A stretch of DNA of 64,000 bases from BMS3ABIN04 sp964553325 (GTDB lineage: Bacteria; Bacteroidota; Ignavibacteria; Ignavibacteriales; Melioribacteraceae), in contig CAZKKI010000071.1 in assembly GCA_964553325.1 (NCBI GenBank), forward strand, positions 62,001 to 126,000, read 5' to 3'. A program made the position numbers and the translations under genes. Below are positions 18,446 to 27,319 of this stretch, one piece after another (within the stretch, counting starts at the first letter, position 1; each line of letters begins with the position of its first letter). The notes beneath the pieces are model-generated. The model saw only the letters and a list, made by a program, of their open reading frames with translations, did no database searches and was not told the DNA's origin.

Positions 18446-19648
18446 TTAATTTTTTGGAAGCCGGATAATAAAGGTTGTGCCTTTATTTACTTCGCTTTTT
18501 ACTCTTATTAATCCTTTATGTAAATCGATAATTTTTTTAGCGGTAACCAATCCCAAACCCGTACTTTTAGTGCTTTTACCTCGGGTTTCCAGTTTCCGGA
18601 ATTTTTCGAAAATAAACGGAAGTTCGTCTTGGGGAATACCGATTCCCGTATCGCTTATAATTATTTCGGTTTCTTTTAAGAAATCTTGTACGATCAATGT
18701 TACTCTTCCGCCGGATTCCGTAAACTTAACTGCATTCGAAAGTAAATTTTTAATAACTTTGGAAATTCTTTCTTTATCGGCGTAAATTTTAATTTCGGCT
18801 TCCGGAATTTCCAGCGAGAAGGAAATATTCTTTTCGGAGGCAGCTTCCCGGAATTCTTTAGATGCCGTTTTCAGCAATAAAATCAAGTCGAATTCCGTTT
18901 TGTTCAACGGTTCTTTTTCTCTTTCCAGTTTCGAAAAATCGAGTACGTCATCGATCAATTTTGCCAACCGTTTGCTTTCGTCCAAAATAATTTTGTTGAA
19001 TTCTTTAATTTTATCGGGCGTTAATTCCGTATCGGCGTCTATTGTTTCCGCAAATCCCACAATTGAAGCAAGGGGTGTTCTGAGTTCGTGCGACATGTTC
19101 GAAATGAAATCGCTTTTCAAACTGTTAAGTTCTTCCAAAACGGAAATTTTCTGTTTTGCCCGGTCTCGTTCTATCGAGATAATTCTGTTTGCTTCGATTA
19201 ATTTTGCGTTCAGTTCTTTCAGTTTTCTTTCCTCTTTCCCCAAGTTCGTAATGTCGTAAGCAATTGCAATTAATCCTTCAACTTTTCCGTTGTTTTCTAT
19301 CGGCATTGTCTTAACGTTGAAAGTCAAATTATTTCCGAATTTGGAGATAATCCTCGTTTGGAAATCCGCTTCGTTTTTTTCGGTTAAAATTTTATTGAAC
19401 GCCTCGGAAACCGTTATTTTATCGTTCTCGTTTATCAAATCGAAAAAGTGTTTGCCTATAAGTTCATCGGGAAAGTAATCGAGTTGCCGGGCGCCGTTTT
19501 CGTTAACGAAAGTAAAAAATCCTTCTTCGTTCAAAAGGAAAACCACATCTTTAGAAAGCGAAGCAAGCAATAGGAATTCCTTGCTTACATCCGCGCTTGC
19601 CGGTAATGCGTTTGTTTTTTCGATATTTTTGTTTTCTACATTGTTCAC
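18446..19648 (-). CDS. Cytoplasmic PAS-domain histidine kinase
   Basis: The 400-residue protein has a PAS sensor domain (residues about 25-140), a coiled-coil linker, a HisKA domain with phospho-acceptor H187 in NMSHELRTPLA, and a HATPase domain with NLLSNAVKF, DTGIGIP and TGLGL boxes. No transmembrane segment is seen, so it senses a cytoplasmic signal or one brought by a ligand on PAS. It heads an operon with the NtrC-type regulator and the SpoIIE-type regulator, which are its likely targets. Confidence 0.92.
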   Translation of the reverse strand: MNNVENKNIEKTNALPASADVSKEFLLLASLSKDVVFLLNEEGFFTFVNENGARQLDYFPDELIGKHFFDLINENDKITVSEAFNKILTEKNEADFQTRIISKFGNNLTFNVKTMPIENNGKVEGLIAIAYDITNLGKEERKLKELNAKLIEANRIISIERDRAKQKISVLEELNSLKSDFISNMSHELRTPLASIVGFAETIDADTELTPDKIKEFNKIILDESKRLAKLIDDVLDFSKLEREKEPLNKTEFDLILLLKTASKEFREAASEKNISFSLEIPEAEIKIYADKERISKVIKNLLSNAVKFTESGGRVTLIVQDFLKETEIIISDTGIGIPQDELPFIFEKFRKLETRGKSTKSTGLGLVTAKKIIDLHKGLIRVKSEVNKGTTFIIRLPKN

Positions 19649-19968
19649 TTGAGTTAAAATTCAGCTTGTAACATAATGAGAAATATTATTTTGCGACACT
19701 TCGGAAAAACCGGTTTCCTAAATTATTATTTTTCTTAAAGTTGCAAACACGACAAAAAATCTTTTGTATGAATTATTTTCGAAAATTTAATTGAAATTTA
19801 TAGTCCGTGTTTCTTTTTAATACATATTTTGCCGAATTCACATCGGTAAAAATAAGAACGATTACAGAAAATGCAACACTTTTTTCGATTTATTTTAAAA
19901 TTGTCTCAAAATATTTCCGGCCGGAATGCCGAAACAAGTCATGAAAGTTTAAGAGAAGAACAAAATGT
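19649..19968. other. 320-base intergenic region without a supported gene
   Basis: Between the two histidine kinase genes. It is AT-rich and must contain the promoter of the PAS-kinase operon on the minus strand and the 3' end of the other kinase. I see no convincing hairpin, promoter or conserved small frame; a plus-strand frame starting at 19871 mostly overlaps the kinase antisense and is not credible. Confidence 0.5.
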
Positions 19969-20991
19969 TTACGCCAGCGGTAAAGAGAAAGCGAAAGTTG
20001 AACCGGCGCCTTTTTTACTTTTAACCCAAACTTTTCCTTTGTGCTCTTCGATTATGCGTTTTGCAATCCAAAGTCCCAAACCCGAACTGCTTTCGCCGCC
20101 GGTAGGTCTTGTACTAAGTTTCGAACCTTTTTCGAAGGCTCGCTGAATGTCTTCTTGTGAAAGTCCGAAACCGTTATCGATAACTTCAACAATTATATTA
20201 TCGTTTTCTTTTTTGGTTACAACTTCAACCCGTGAACCTTTTGGCGCAAATTTAATGGCGTTATTTACGAAATTATCGACAACGTCTTTAATTTTATTGA
20301 AATCCATACTTATTTCAGGCAATTGGTCTTCTTTTGTAAACGTAAGTTTGATGTTCTTCTTCTGTGCAAACGGTTGGTTCCGCTGTACGATTGTTAACAC
20401 GGCATCGTTAATATTGTGCAAGCCCAATTCCAGTTTGAAGTTGGATTTTTCGACGCTCATTATTTTCGAGACTTCGTCGGCAAGATTCAAAATGTGAGTG
20501 GAAGTTTCCAGAAGTCCGTTCATTATTTCATGTTGTTCCTGAGCGTTCAGATCGTAAGATTCCAGCAACTCGATGAAATTTTTTATTGCGGAAGCCGGAT
20601 TTTTTAAATCGTGGACAATTATGGAAAACAATTCGTCTTTTTGTAATTGCAATTCTTCCAGTTTTCTTTTGCTTTGGTGCAATTGCTTTGCATGCTCTTC
20701 CAAATCGTGGTTGGTTGCCTGAAGCTCTTTAATTTTTCCTTCCATTTTTTCCATTTTAACTTCCATGAAGGCGAGCTTGGCACTTAAGTTTTTGTTTTCG
20801 CGCTTTAGTTCGTCAACAAGACTTTCATCGCTTGATGCCGGTTGGGGAAGCGGTTCGTCTCCGGTTTCGGATTGGACGGAATGACCATCGGAAAGTCCGA
20901 AGACGTTTTTCTTTATTAAGAATATGAAAATTCCTATGAAAAATATAAATGAAACGGCGATGCCGAATATAAACGAAAAATTATTTTCCAA
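19969..20991 (-). CDS. Membrane-anchored sensor histidine kinase
   Basis: The 340-residue protein has one N-terminal transmembrane segment (residues about 5-27), a long coiled coil (55-120, rich in E, K and L), a DHp domain with H127 in IVHDLKNPAS and a HATPase domain with NFVNNAIKF, DNGFGLS and SGLGLWIAK. There is almost no extracytoplasmic part, so sensing is likely through the membrane, the coiled coil or a partner. It is 320 bases upstream of the PAS-kinase operon and has no dedicated regulator gene beside it; the regulators of the next operon are candidates. Confidence 0.9.
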   Translation of the reverse strand: MENNFSFIFGIAVSFIFFIGIFIFLIKKNVFGLSDGHSVQSETGDEPLPQPASSDESLVDELKRENKNLSAKLAFMEVKMEKMEGKIKELQATNHDLEEHAKQLHQSKRKLEELQLQKDELFSIIVHDLKNPASAIKNFIELLESYDLNAQEQHEIMNGLLETSTHILNLADEVSKIMSVEKSNFKLELGLHNINDAVLTIVQRNQPFAQKKNIKLTFTKEDQLPEISMDFNKIKDVVDNFVNNAIKFAPKGSRVEVVTKKENDNIIVEVIDNGFGLSQEDIQRAFEKGSKLSTRPTGGESSSGLGLWIAKRIIEEHKGKVWVKSKKGAGSTFAFSLPLA

Positions 20992-21095
20992 AATGTTTAA
21001 TCGAAATTATTATGCAAATATTTTATTTGCTCTATTATCGGTTAATATTTTAATAAATTTATGGTAAAGATTAATTCGATTGGGAAAATATATTT

Positions 21096-21923
21096 ATGCC
21101 GGAAGTTTCCGTTATACTTTCGTTTTATAATAAGATTGATTATTTGAAATTGGTGCTTGCCGGATTTGCGGTGCAGAGTTTTAAAGATTTCGAAATTATT
21201 ATAGCCGACGACGGTTCAAAGCCGGAAGTTGTTGCCGGACTTGAAGAATTATTTAAACGATATCACATTGAAATTACACACTTGTGGCAGGAAGACAAAG
21301 GATTTAGAAAAAACAGAATTTTGAATAAAGCAATTGAAGTTGCCGGTTCCGGTTACCTTGTTTTTTCCGATGCCGATTGCATTCCGCATTCCAAATTTGT
21401 AGAAGAACATTACCATAACCGCGAAGATAAAACGGTTTTAGCCGGAAGACGCGTTAATCTTTCGGAAAAGATTACGGAAAACCTTTCGGTGGAAAAAATC
21501 GAAAGTTATTATCTCGAACGTAAATTCGGTTCTTTGATCCTAGACGGGATTTTCGGAAAATCCGCTTACGTTGAAAAGGGAATATATCTGAAAAATAAAT
21601 TTTTAAGAAAATTGGCAAATAAAAAACAACGAGGTTTGTTGGGAAGTAATTTCTCGATTCATAAAAAAGACTTGTTTGAAATAAACGGATTCGACGAACG
21701 TTACAAAGCTCCTTCAATCGGCGAAGACTCGGACGTACAATACCGGTTGGAATTGAACGGAGTGAAAGTTAAATCCTTAAACAACATAGCAATACAATAT
21801 CATCTCTATCATAAATTGTTACCTCGCCCGCAAGAAAATCTGGATTTGTTCGAACGTGTGAAATCGGAGAATTCCGCATTTACGAAGTACGGAATTTTTA
21901 AAACGGAAATGCCCGAACAGTGA
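21096..21923 (+). CDS. Family 2 glycosyltransferase
   Basis: The 275-residue protein begins with the GT-A signature SVILSFYNK and has the nucleotide-sugar aspartates in IIADDGS and the metal-binding FSDADC motif near residue 93. The later GSNFSIHKKDLFEINGFDERY and GEDSDVQYRL segments are typical of GT2 enzymes with a galactosyltransferase-like C-terminal half. It should transfer a sugar in surface polysaccharide or lipid synthesis; donor and acceptor are unknown. No transmembrane segment is seen. It is isolated on the plus strand, divergent from the histidine kinase. Confidence 0.88.
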   Translation: MPEVSVILSFYNKIDYLKLVLAGFAVQSFKDFEIIIADDGSKPEVVAGLEELFKRYHIEITHLWQEDKGFRKNRILNKAIEVAGSGYLVFSDADCIPHSKFVEEHYHNREDKTVLAGRRVNLSEKITENLSVEKIESYYLERKFGSLILDGIFGKSAYVEKGIYLKNKFLRKLANKKQRGLLGSNFSIHKKDLFEINGFDERYKAPSIGEDSDVQYRLELNGVKVKSLNNIAIQYHLYHKLLPRPQENLDLFERVKSENSAFTKYGIFKTEMPEQ

Positions 21924-22078
21924 AGAGCCTCTTAATTTTAGCCGGTAAAAATCCCCGATAATTTAAACTAAATTAATTCAAATTCGACAATTGGTCTGAT
22001 ATTTGTTCGTTAATATTTGATAGAAATCACATTTTTGCCGTGAGAAATAAAAAAAACGGGAAAATATTGAAAAAATAT

Positions 22079-22109
22079 TTGACAAAATGACGATTGTCCC
22101 TTAATTTTG
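22079..22109 (+). promoter_or_regulatory. Bacteroidota-type promoter for lrp-glnA
   Basis: TTG (in TTGAC) at 22079-22081 and TAATTTTG at 22102-22109 are separated by 20 bases, an exact fit to the TTG/TAnnTTTG promoter. It lies 39 bases upstream of the Lrp-type start codon. Confidence 0.6.
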
Positions 22110-22148
22110 CAGTCAGATTTGCGAATATCACTTAATAACTAAGGCAAT

Positions 22149-22592
22149 ATGGATAATTTAGATAAAAAAATACTAAACATTCTTCAGGAAAACGGGAGAA
22201 CAAAAAGAAGCGTTTTAGCCGAAGCGGTCGGTTTATCTTTACCGTCGTTAAGCGAGCGTTTGAACAAACTTGAAGAAAAAGGCATAATTGAAGGTTATTA
22301 CACAAAGTTAAACAGAAAAGCTTTCGGATACGATTTAATGGCGTTTATTACGGTAGTAATGGAATCGTCCAAATTTTACCAAAAGTTTGCCGATAAGGTG
22401 GAAGATACACCGGAAATTTTGGAATGTTATTCCGTTTTAGGTGAAGGTTCTCACATCTTAAAAGTAGTTGTAAAAGATACCGAAGCACTTGAAAAGCTTC
22501 TGAGCAAAATTCAATCGTGGCCCGGAGTAATTAGAACAATTTCAAGTTTTGTATTATCAACTAAAAAAGAAACAACAAAAATTAAAATCTAA
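22149..22592 (+). CDS. Lrp/AsnC family transcriptional regulator
   Basis: The 147-residue protein has an N-terminal winged helix-turn-helix (LDKKILNILQENGRTKRS, then LSLPSLSERLNKLEEKG) and a C-terminal RAM domain that binds amino acids (ECYSVLGEGSHILKVVVKD). Length and layout are standard. It ends 11 bases before glnA, so the two are almost certainly one operon, and it is a good candidate to control glutamine synthetase expression in response to an amino acid. The ATG at 22149 is preceded by AAGGCAAT. Confidence 0.9.
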   Translation: MDNLDKKILNILQENGRTKRSVLAEAVGLSLPSLSERLNKLEEKGIIEGYYTKLNRKAFGYDLMAFITVVMESSKFYQKFADKVEDTPEILECYSVLGEGSHILKVVVKDTEALEKLLSKIQSWPGVIRTISSFVLSTKKETTKIKI

Positions 22593-22603
22593 AGGAGTAA
22601 AAA

Positions 22604-24031
22604 ATGGCGAAAAGTAAGTCTGCTGTGGATAAAGTGTTAAGCTTTATCAAAACCAACAAGATAAAATTTGTCGATATGAAGTTTATGGATTTCCCCGGAA
22701 TGTGGCAGCATTTTACCGTTCCCGCAACCGAATTTACGGCCGATTCTTTCAAAGACGGATTCGGATTCGACGGTTCGTCGATTCGCGGATGGAAAAAAAT
22801 TAACGAAAGCGATATGTTAATTATTCCCGACCCCGATACAATGGTAATCGATAAATTTATCGATGCGCCCACGATAAGCTTGATTTGTAACGTTCACGAA
22901 CCCGCAACCAAAGAAAAGTATACGAGATGCCCGCGCAGCATTACCGAAAAAGCCGTTGAGTATTTAAAATCCACCGGAATAGCGGATACCGCTTACTTTG
23001 GACCGGAAGCTGAATTTTTTGTTTTCGATGACGTTCGGTTCGATTCCGCACCCAACGGTTCTTTCTACAAAGTCGATTCGGTCGAAGGAAGATGGAATAC
23101 TGGGCGGGAAGAAAATCCGAACTTGGGTTATAAACCGAGATACAAAGAAGGATATTTCCCGGTACCGCCGACGGATCAACTCAACGATTTGCGGAATGAA
23201 ATGGTGCTGAACTTGATGGAAATCGGAATTCCCGTCGAAGCGCAACATCACGAAGTCGCTAGCGGCGGTCAGTGCGAAATCGATTTAAGGTTCCAACCGT
23301 TATTAAAAGCCGCCGATCAATTATTATTTTTCAAATACATTGTGAAAAATACCGCAAGGAAACACGGTAAGACAGTTACTTACATGCCCAAACCGATTAT
23401 GGGCGATAACGGAAGCGGTATGCACGTACACGTAAGTTTGTGGAAAAAAAACAAACCGCTGTTTGCCGGAAACGGTTATGCCGGATTGAGCGAAACGGCT
23501 CTTTACTTTATAGGTGGAATTCTAAAACATGCCGCATCGCTGTTGGCATTTACAAATCCGACTACTAATTCTTATAAACGGTTGGTTCCCGGATTTGAAG
23601 CGCCGGTAAATCTTGCCTATTCGCAACGCAACCGGAGCGCGGCGGTTAGAATCCCGCTGTATTCTTCTAGTCCTAAAGCCAAAAGAATCGAATTCCGTTG
23701 TCCCGATCCTTCAGCAAATCCTTATCTCGCTTTTTCCGCAATGTTAATGGCGGGTTTGGACGGAATAATGAACAGAATTGATCCGGGTGAACCGCTTGAT
23801 AAAAATATTTACGATCTCGATCCGGAAGAATTGCAAAACGTTCCCTCGACTCCGGCAACGTTAAGCGAAGCGATTAAGGCGCTTGAAGCCGATCACGAAT
23901 ATTTGTTGAAGGGCGATGTGTTTACCGAAGATGTAATTGAAACTTGGATAAATTATAAAATCGAAAACGAAATTCAACCTATGGCATTGCAACCGCACCC
24001 GTACGAATTCTCGTTGTATTACGATGTGTAA
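22604..24031 (+). CDS. glnA: Glutamine synthetase type I
   Basis: The 475-residue enzyme ligates ammonia to glutamate using ATP. It has the GSI landmarks: the FDGSSIRGW latch, the catalytic YFGPEAEFFVFD strand, NGSGMHVHVS, the ATP-site KPIMGDNGS and RIP/EFRCPDPSANPY near the end. Tyr 403 in KNIYDLDPEE aligns with the adenylylated tyrosine of proteobacterial enzymes; no glnE is in the window, so modification is uncertain. AAAGGAGT lies at ideal spacing from the ATG. Cotranscribed with the Lrp-type gene and ended by a strong hairpin. Confidence 0.96.
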   Translation: MAKSKSAVDKVLSFIKTNKIKFVDMKFMDFPGMWQHFTVPATEFTADSFKDGFGFDGSSIRGWKKINESDMLIIPDPDTMVIDKFIDAPTISLICNVHEPATKEKYTRCPRSITEKAVEYLKSTGIADTAYFGPEAEFFVFDDVRFDSAPNGSFYKVDSVEGRWNTGREENPNLGYKPRYKEGYFPVPPTDQLNDLRNEMVLNLMEIGIPVEAQHHEVASGGQCEIDLRFQPLLKAADQLLFFKYIVKNTARKHGKTVTYMPKPIMGDNGSGMHVHVSLWKKNKPLFAGNGYAGLSETALYFIGGILKHAASLLAFTNPTTNSYKRLVPGFEAPVNLAYSQRNRSAAVRIPLYSSSPKAKRIEFRCPDPSANPYLAFSAMLMAGLDGIMNRIDPGEPLDKNIYDLDPEELQNVPSTPATLSEAIKALEADHEYLLKGDVFTEDVIETWINYKIENEIQPMALQPHPYEFSLYYDV

Positions 24032-24038
24032 ATAATTT

Positions 24039-24071
24039 CGGGTTGCGCCGGATTGGTTCCGGTGCAGCCCG
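24039..24071. terminator. Bidirectional terminator after glnA
   Basis: A 14-bp stem with two G-T wobbles (24039-24052 with 24058-24071), 5-base loop, and a short T-run after it. It sits between the convergent stops of glnA and the oxidoreductase gene. Confidence 0.75.
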
Positions 24072-24072
24072 G

Positions 24073-25089
24073 TTAAATTTTTACGACTACTTTCCCAATC
24101 GATTTTCCCGATTGCAAATATCTTACTGCGCTTAATAAATCTTCGAACGGAAAAACTTTCCCGATGACCGGTTTTTCGAGATTTAATTTTTCAATTTCAT
24201 TCAGCATTCCGGCAAATTGTTTTTTCTTTTCCCATAACCAAATTAAGTTGAACCCCATTACCGAACGGTTGGTGTTAATCATTTTTAACGGGTCGATTTT
24301 CGGGCGTGTTAAATAATTATAAATCGCTTTTAAAACATTCACCCGGTTTCCCGCGGGTGTAAAATTAGCCGAACCGTATGTGATTAATCTGCCTTGAGGC
24401 GCAAGCATTTCGTAACTCGATTTGAATACACTGCCGCCGATGCATTCCAATACTAAATTTAATTCCTTGTTTTTTAATCTTTCCTTCAACTCTTCCTTGA
24501 AATTTTTCTTCCGAACAATAAAATCGTTGTAACCTTCTTTTTTTAATAATTCGATTTTTTCGGGAGAACCGGTTGTACCGATTGTATAGGCGTTAAATTT
24601 TTTCGCTATTCTGTTAGCATAAACTCCTACTCCGCCCGCAGCGCTGTGGATTAAAACCGTTTGGTTTTGTTTGATGTTTCCCAATTCGGTTAAAGCATAA
24701 TAAGCTGTCAACACATTCACCAAAAATGAAGCGCCTTCGGTAAAGTTCCAATCTACGGGTAATTTATTTACATAATCGGCATCGATATTTAAATGAGTTG
24801 CATAAGCGCCGAAACGAGTAAGTCCCATTATTTTATCTCCTTCCGAAACGGAGTTAACGGCTTTACCTTTTTTCAAAACAATGCCCGAATACTCCAAACC
24901 CGGAATAAAACTGCCTTTCGGTGTTGCACTGTAAAGACCGAGTATTGCAAAAATATCGGCAAAGTTTAAACCGATTGACTTAACTTCCACGGTGATTTCA
25001 TTTTCTTCGGGTTCGGGTAAGTCGTCGGTGAAGAAATTTAAATTTCCGATTGAACCGGTTTTGTTAACGATGTAAAAATTTCTTTTCAT
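24073..25089 (-). CDS. Zinc-independent MDR oxidoreductase (quinone oxidoreductase-like)
   Basis: The 338-residue protein belongs to the medium-chain dehydrogenase/reductase superfamily: GroES-like N-terminal half (IGLNFADI, GLEYSGIV) and a Rossmann domain with the nucleotide motif HSAAGGVGVYANRIA. The catalytic-zinc cysteine and histidine and the four structural-zinc cysteines of alcohol dehydrogenases are missing, which points to the NADPH:quinone oxidoreductase or VAT-1 branch. Substrate not determinable. It converges with glnA across a shared hairpin and is otherwise alone. Confidence 0.82.
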   Translation of the reverse strand: MKRNFYIVNKTGSIGNLNFFTDDLPEPEENEITVEVKSIGLNFADIFAILGLYSATPKGSFIPGLEYSGIVLKKGKAVNSVSEGDKIMGLTRFGAYATHLNIDADYVNKLPVDWNFTEGASFLVNVLTAYYALTELGNIKQNQTVLIHSAAGGVGVYANRIAKKFNAYTIGTTGSPEKIELLKKEGYNDFIVRKKNFKEELKERLKNKELNLVLECIGGSVFKSSYEMLAPQGRLITYGSANFTPAGNRVNVLKAIYNYLTRPKIDPLKMINTNRSVMGFNLIWLWEKKKQFAGMLNEIEKLNLEKPVIGKVFPFEDLLSAVRYLQSGKSIGKVVVKI

Positions 25090-25301
25090 TTTATTTAATT
25101 GTAAATCACGTTTAACATAATCCCAATTTATACAATTTGGAAAAAGAAAAACAAATTTAATTGCCGTTAACTTCCGGCGGTGAAAAATCGGTACCGATTT
25201 TTTTGAATATGGAACAGTTCTTTATTTTTTCATCCGAAACTAAATTTGGCGTTGTTTGTAGAAAACAATATATTTCCGGATTAAAACGGACAAGAGAAAC
25301 A

Positions 25302-26456
25302 TTGACGTTAAAATTATTAAAAAATACAACATTTCTACTTCTACTTTCAGCGGCAACCGTATTCGGGCAAATTAAAGATCCAAAATTCGATTCGTTGATT
25401 ACCGCCGGGATTTATCAAATTTATAATATAAAATTCCAAGATGCCGAAAATACTTTCCGTAATGTAATGAAAGAATATCCGCATCATCCGGCGGGAAAAT
25501 TTTTCGATGCGATGATTATTTGGTGGAAAATCGTTCTCGATAAGAAAAACGAAAGTTACGATGATTTATTCGTCGAGAAATTGGAAAGCGTTATAGAAAT
25601 GTGCGATAGCATTCTGGAAAACGATCCGGAAAACGTAGATGCGATGTTTTTCAAAGGCGGTTCGCTCGGTTTCCGTGGTAGATTGTATGCATTGCGTAAA
25701 GACTGGTTTAATGCAGCATTGGACGGGAAAGAAGCTTTGCCCTTGGTTTATAAAGTTTACGAAATCGACCCGACCAACGAGGAGGTTAAGCTCGGATTCG
25801 GTATTTACAATTATTACGCTACCGCCATTCCCGAAAAATATCCGTTTATTAAACCGGTTATGATATTCTTCCCCGAAGGTGACAAGGAATTGGGAATTAA
25901 ACAATTAAAAGAGGTTGCACAAAAAGCAAAGTATGCAAAAATCGAAGCCCGGTTTTTTCTTCTTACGCTCTATTACCAATTCGAGGAAAATTACAACGAA
26001 GCATTAAAGTATGCGAAAATTTTAGTGTCCGATTTTCCCGATAATCCTACGTTTCAAAGGTATTACGGAAGATTATACGTTAAAAAAGGGGATTATAAAA
26101 AAGCGAGTGAAATTTTCGGCGATATTTTGGAGAAATGCAAAGCGGGATATGTCGGTTACACGGAAAAAGTTGAACGCGAAGCGGTTTACTATCTCGGCGT
26201 GAAATACGATATTGACAAAAAACTCGATTCCGCACTTGCCATGTTTCAACGGTGTGTCGAACTATCGGAAAAAATAGATGGCGACGAACCTTCGGGATTT
26301 CTAGTGAACTCCGTGTTGTATTTGGGAATGGTTTACGATCAGCTGGAACAACGGGCAAAAGCAATAGCGCAATACAATAGAGTTTTGGATATGGACGAAT
26401 ATAAAAATTCCCACGAGCGTGCTGAAAAATATTTAAAACGTCCTTATTTGCATTAG
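25302..26456 (+). CDS. Secreted tetratricopeptide-repeat protein
   Basis: The TTG at 25302 gives a 384-residue product whose first 22 residues form a normal signal peptide (LLKNTTFLLLLSAATVFGQ). The frame is open back to 25161 (431 residues, with an ATG at 25209), but the extra residues would place a non-signal stretch ahead of it. The mature protein is made of helical TPR-like pairs, for example DAENTFRNVMKEYP, ARFFLLTLYYQFEENYNEAL and SALAMFQRC, spread along its length. TPR proteins act as scaffolds; a periplasmic or outer-membrane role is inferred. No neighbour suggests the partner. Confidence 0.7.
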   Translation: MTLKLLKNTTFLLLLSAATVFGQIKDPKFDSLITAGIYQIYNIKFQDAENTFRNVMKEYPHHPAGKFFDAMIIWWKIVLDKKNESYDDLFVEKLESVIEMCDSILENDPENVDAMFFKGGSLGFRGRLYALRKDWFNAALDGKEALPLVYKVYEIDPTNEEVKLGFGIYNYYATAIPEKYPFIKPVMIFFPEGDKELGIKQLKEVAQKAKYAKIEARFFLLTLYYQFEENYNEALKYAKILVSDFPDNPTFQRYYGRLYVKKGDYKKASEIFGDILEKCKAGYVGYTEKVEREAVYYLGVKYDIDKKLDSALAMFQRCVELSEKIDGDEPSGFLVNSVLYLGMVYDQLEQRAKAIAQYNRVLDMDEYKNSHERAEKYLKRPYLH

Positions 26457-26560
26457 AATAAGTCAAATATGATGCTTACTGTGTTCACTTTTATTCTACA
26501 GCCAACTTTTAAATAGTTCGGTCGTTCACAAGTTAACAACCACCGGCTTTTTCGGGCGGA

Positions 26561-27301
26561 CTATAAACTATACATACTGTAAAATACAAAAACACTGATA
26601 ATTGTAAGTATCGTAAGGTAAGTAATTAATTCCACCACTCCTTTGCGTGTTGTTAATTTGCCGGTAACGTGATAATAAAAAACCAATGGCCCGTCGGTTA
26701 TTGTAAATACAAGTAGTGCAAATCCTATCGGTAAGATATTTCCGGTGAAAATTGTAATAAATACAAGTCCGCGAGTAGATATATGGAGAAATAAAGCAAG
26801 TATCCGTTCATAAATAGTTAACACAAAGTTAAGTATGAAATATTCAATTCCGGTACTATTTCTAAAATATTCCATTGTTTTTTTCGAGGAATTTTCCAGA
26901 GCGGTTCCTTCGAACAAATTATTATTTTTATTAAAAACAACAATCAGTATTTCAAGGGAACCGATAGCCAGACCAAAAGAAATAATCGCATTGAAATCAA
27001 ATGCAAGTTTTTCTTTCATTAAAAGAATAATTAAGTAAGCGGCAAGTAGTTCGAAAAATCCGGATAAAAAACCATTGATGGAGGAATATAATAACTTAGG
27101 CAAACCTTTGTTTTGTAATCGAACAACTACAAGCTGATGTGATAAAATTTTAAAAATTAGTCCTAATCCCCAAGAACCGGTTCCTAATGCAAATACTTTT
27201 AATGGAACACTTCTGATTTGGTTGAAATAGATAAGTGGAATAAGAGCAATAAACAACAATACGGCTTTTAACAAGTAGTCCGTTGTTCTTGATTCATTCA
27301 T
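26561..27301 (-). CDS. Membrane protein resembling YhfC-type intramembrane proteases
   Basis: The 246-residue protein has about seven membrane segments. Spacing of GFLSGFFELLAAYLI, the ISFGLAIGSLEIL helix and YERILALFLHISTRGLV resembles the YhfC (PF10086) family, where glutamates and a histidine in three helices are thought to form a metal site. Here the E and H of YERILALFLH are kept, but FEE is FEL and the GHGGIE-like helix reads LAIGSLE, so the active site would be incomplete. This assignment is tentative. It is 18 bases downstream of the PorV/PorQ-like gene and may share its transcript. Confidence 0.4.
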   Translation of the reverse strand: MNESRTTDYLLKAVLLFIALIPLIYFNQIRSVPLKVFALGTGSWGLGLIFKILSHQLVVVRLQNKGLPKLLYSSINGFLSGFFELLAAYLIILLMKEKLAFDFNAIISFGLAIGSLEILIVVFNKNNNLFEGTALENSSKKTMEYFRNSTGIEYFILNFVLTIYERILALFLHISTRGLVFITIFTGNILPIGFALLVFTITDGPLVFYYHVTGKLTTRKGVVELITYLTILTIISVFVFYSMYSL

Positions 27302-27319
27302 TAATATTTCTTTTCATGC

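Noticed and set aside
19871..20146. Plus-strand 91-codon frame between and over the histidine kinase genes
   Set aside because: Most of it lies antisense to the membrane histidine kinase, has no ribosome site and reads as low-complexity sequence.
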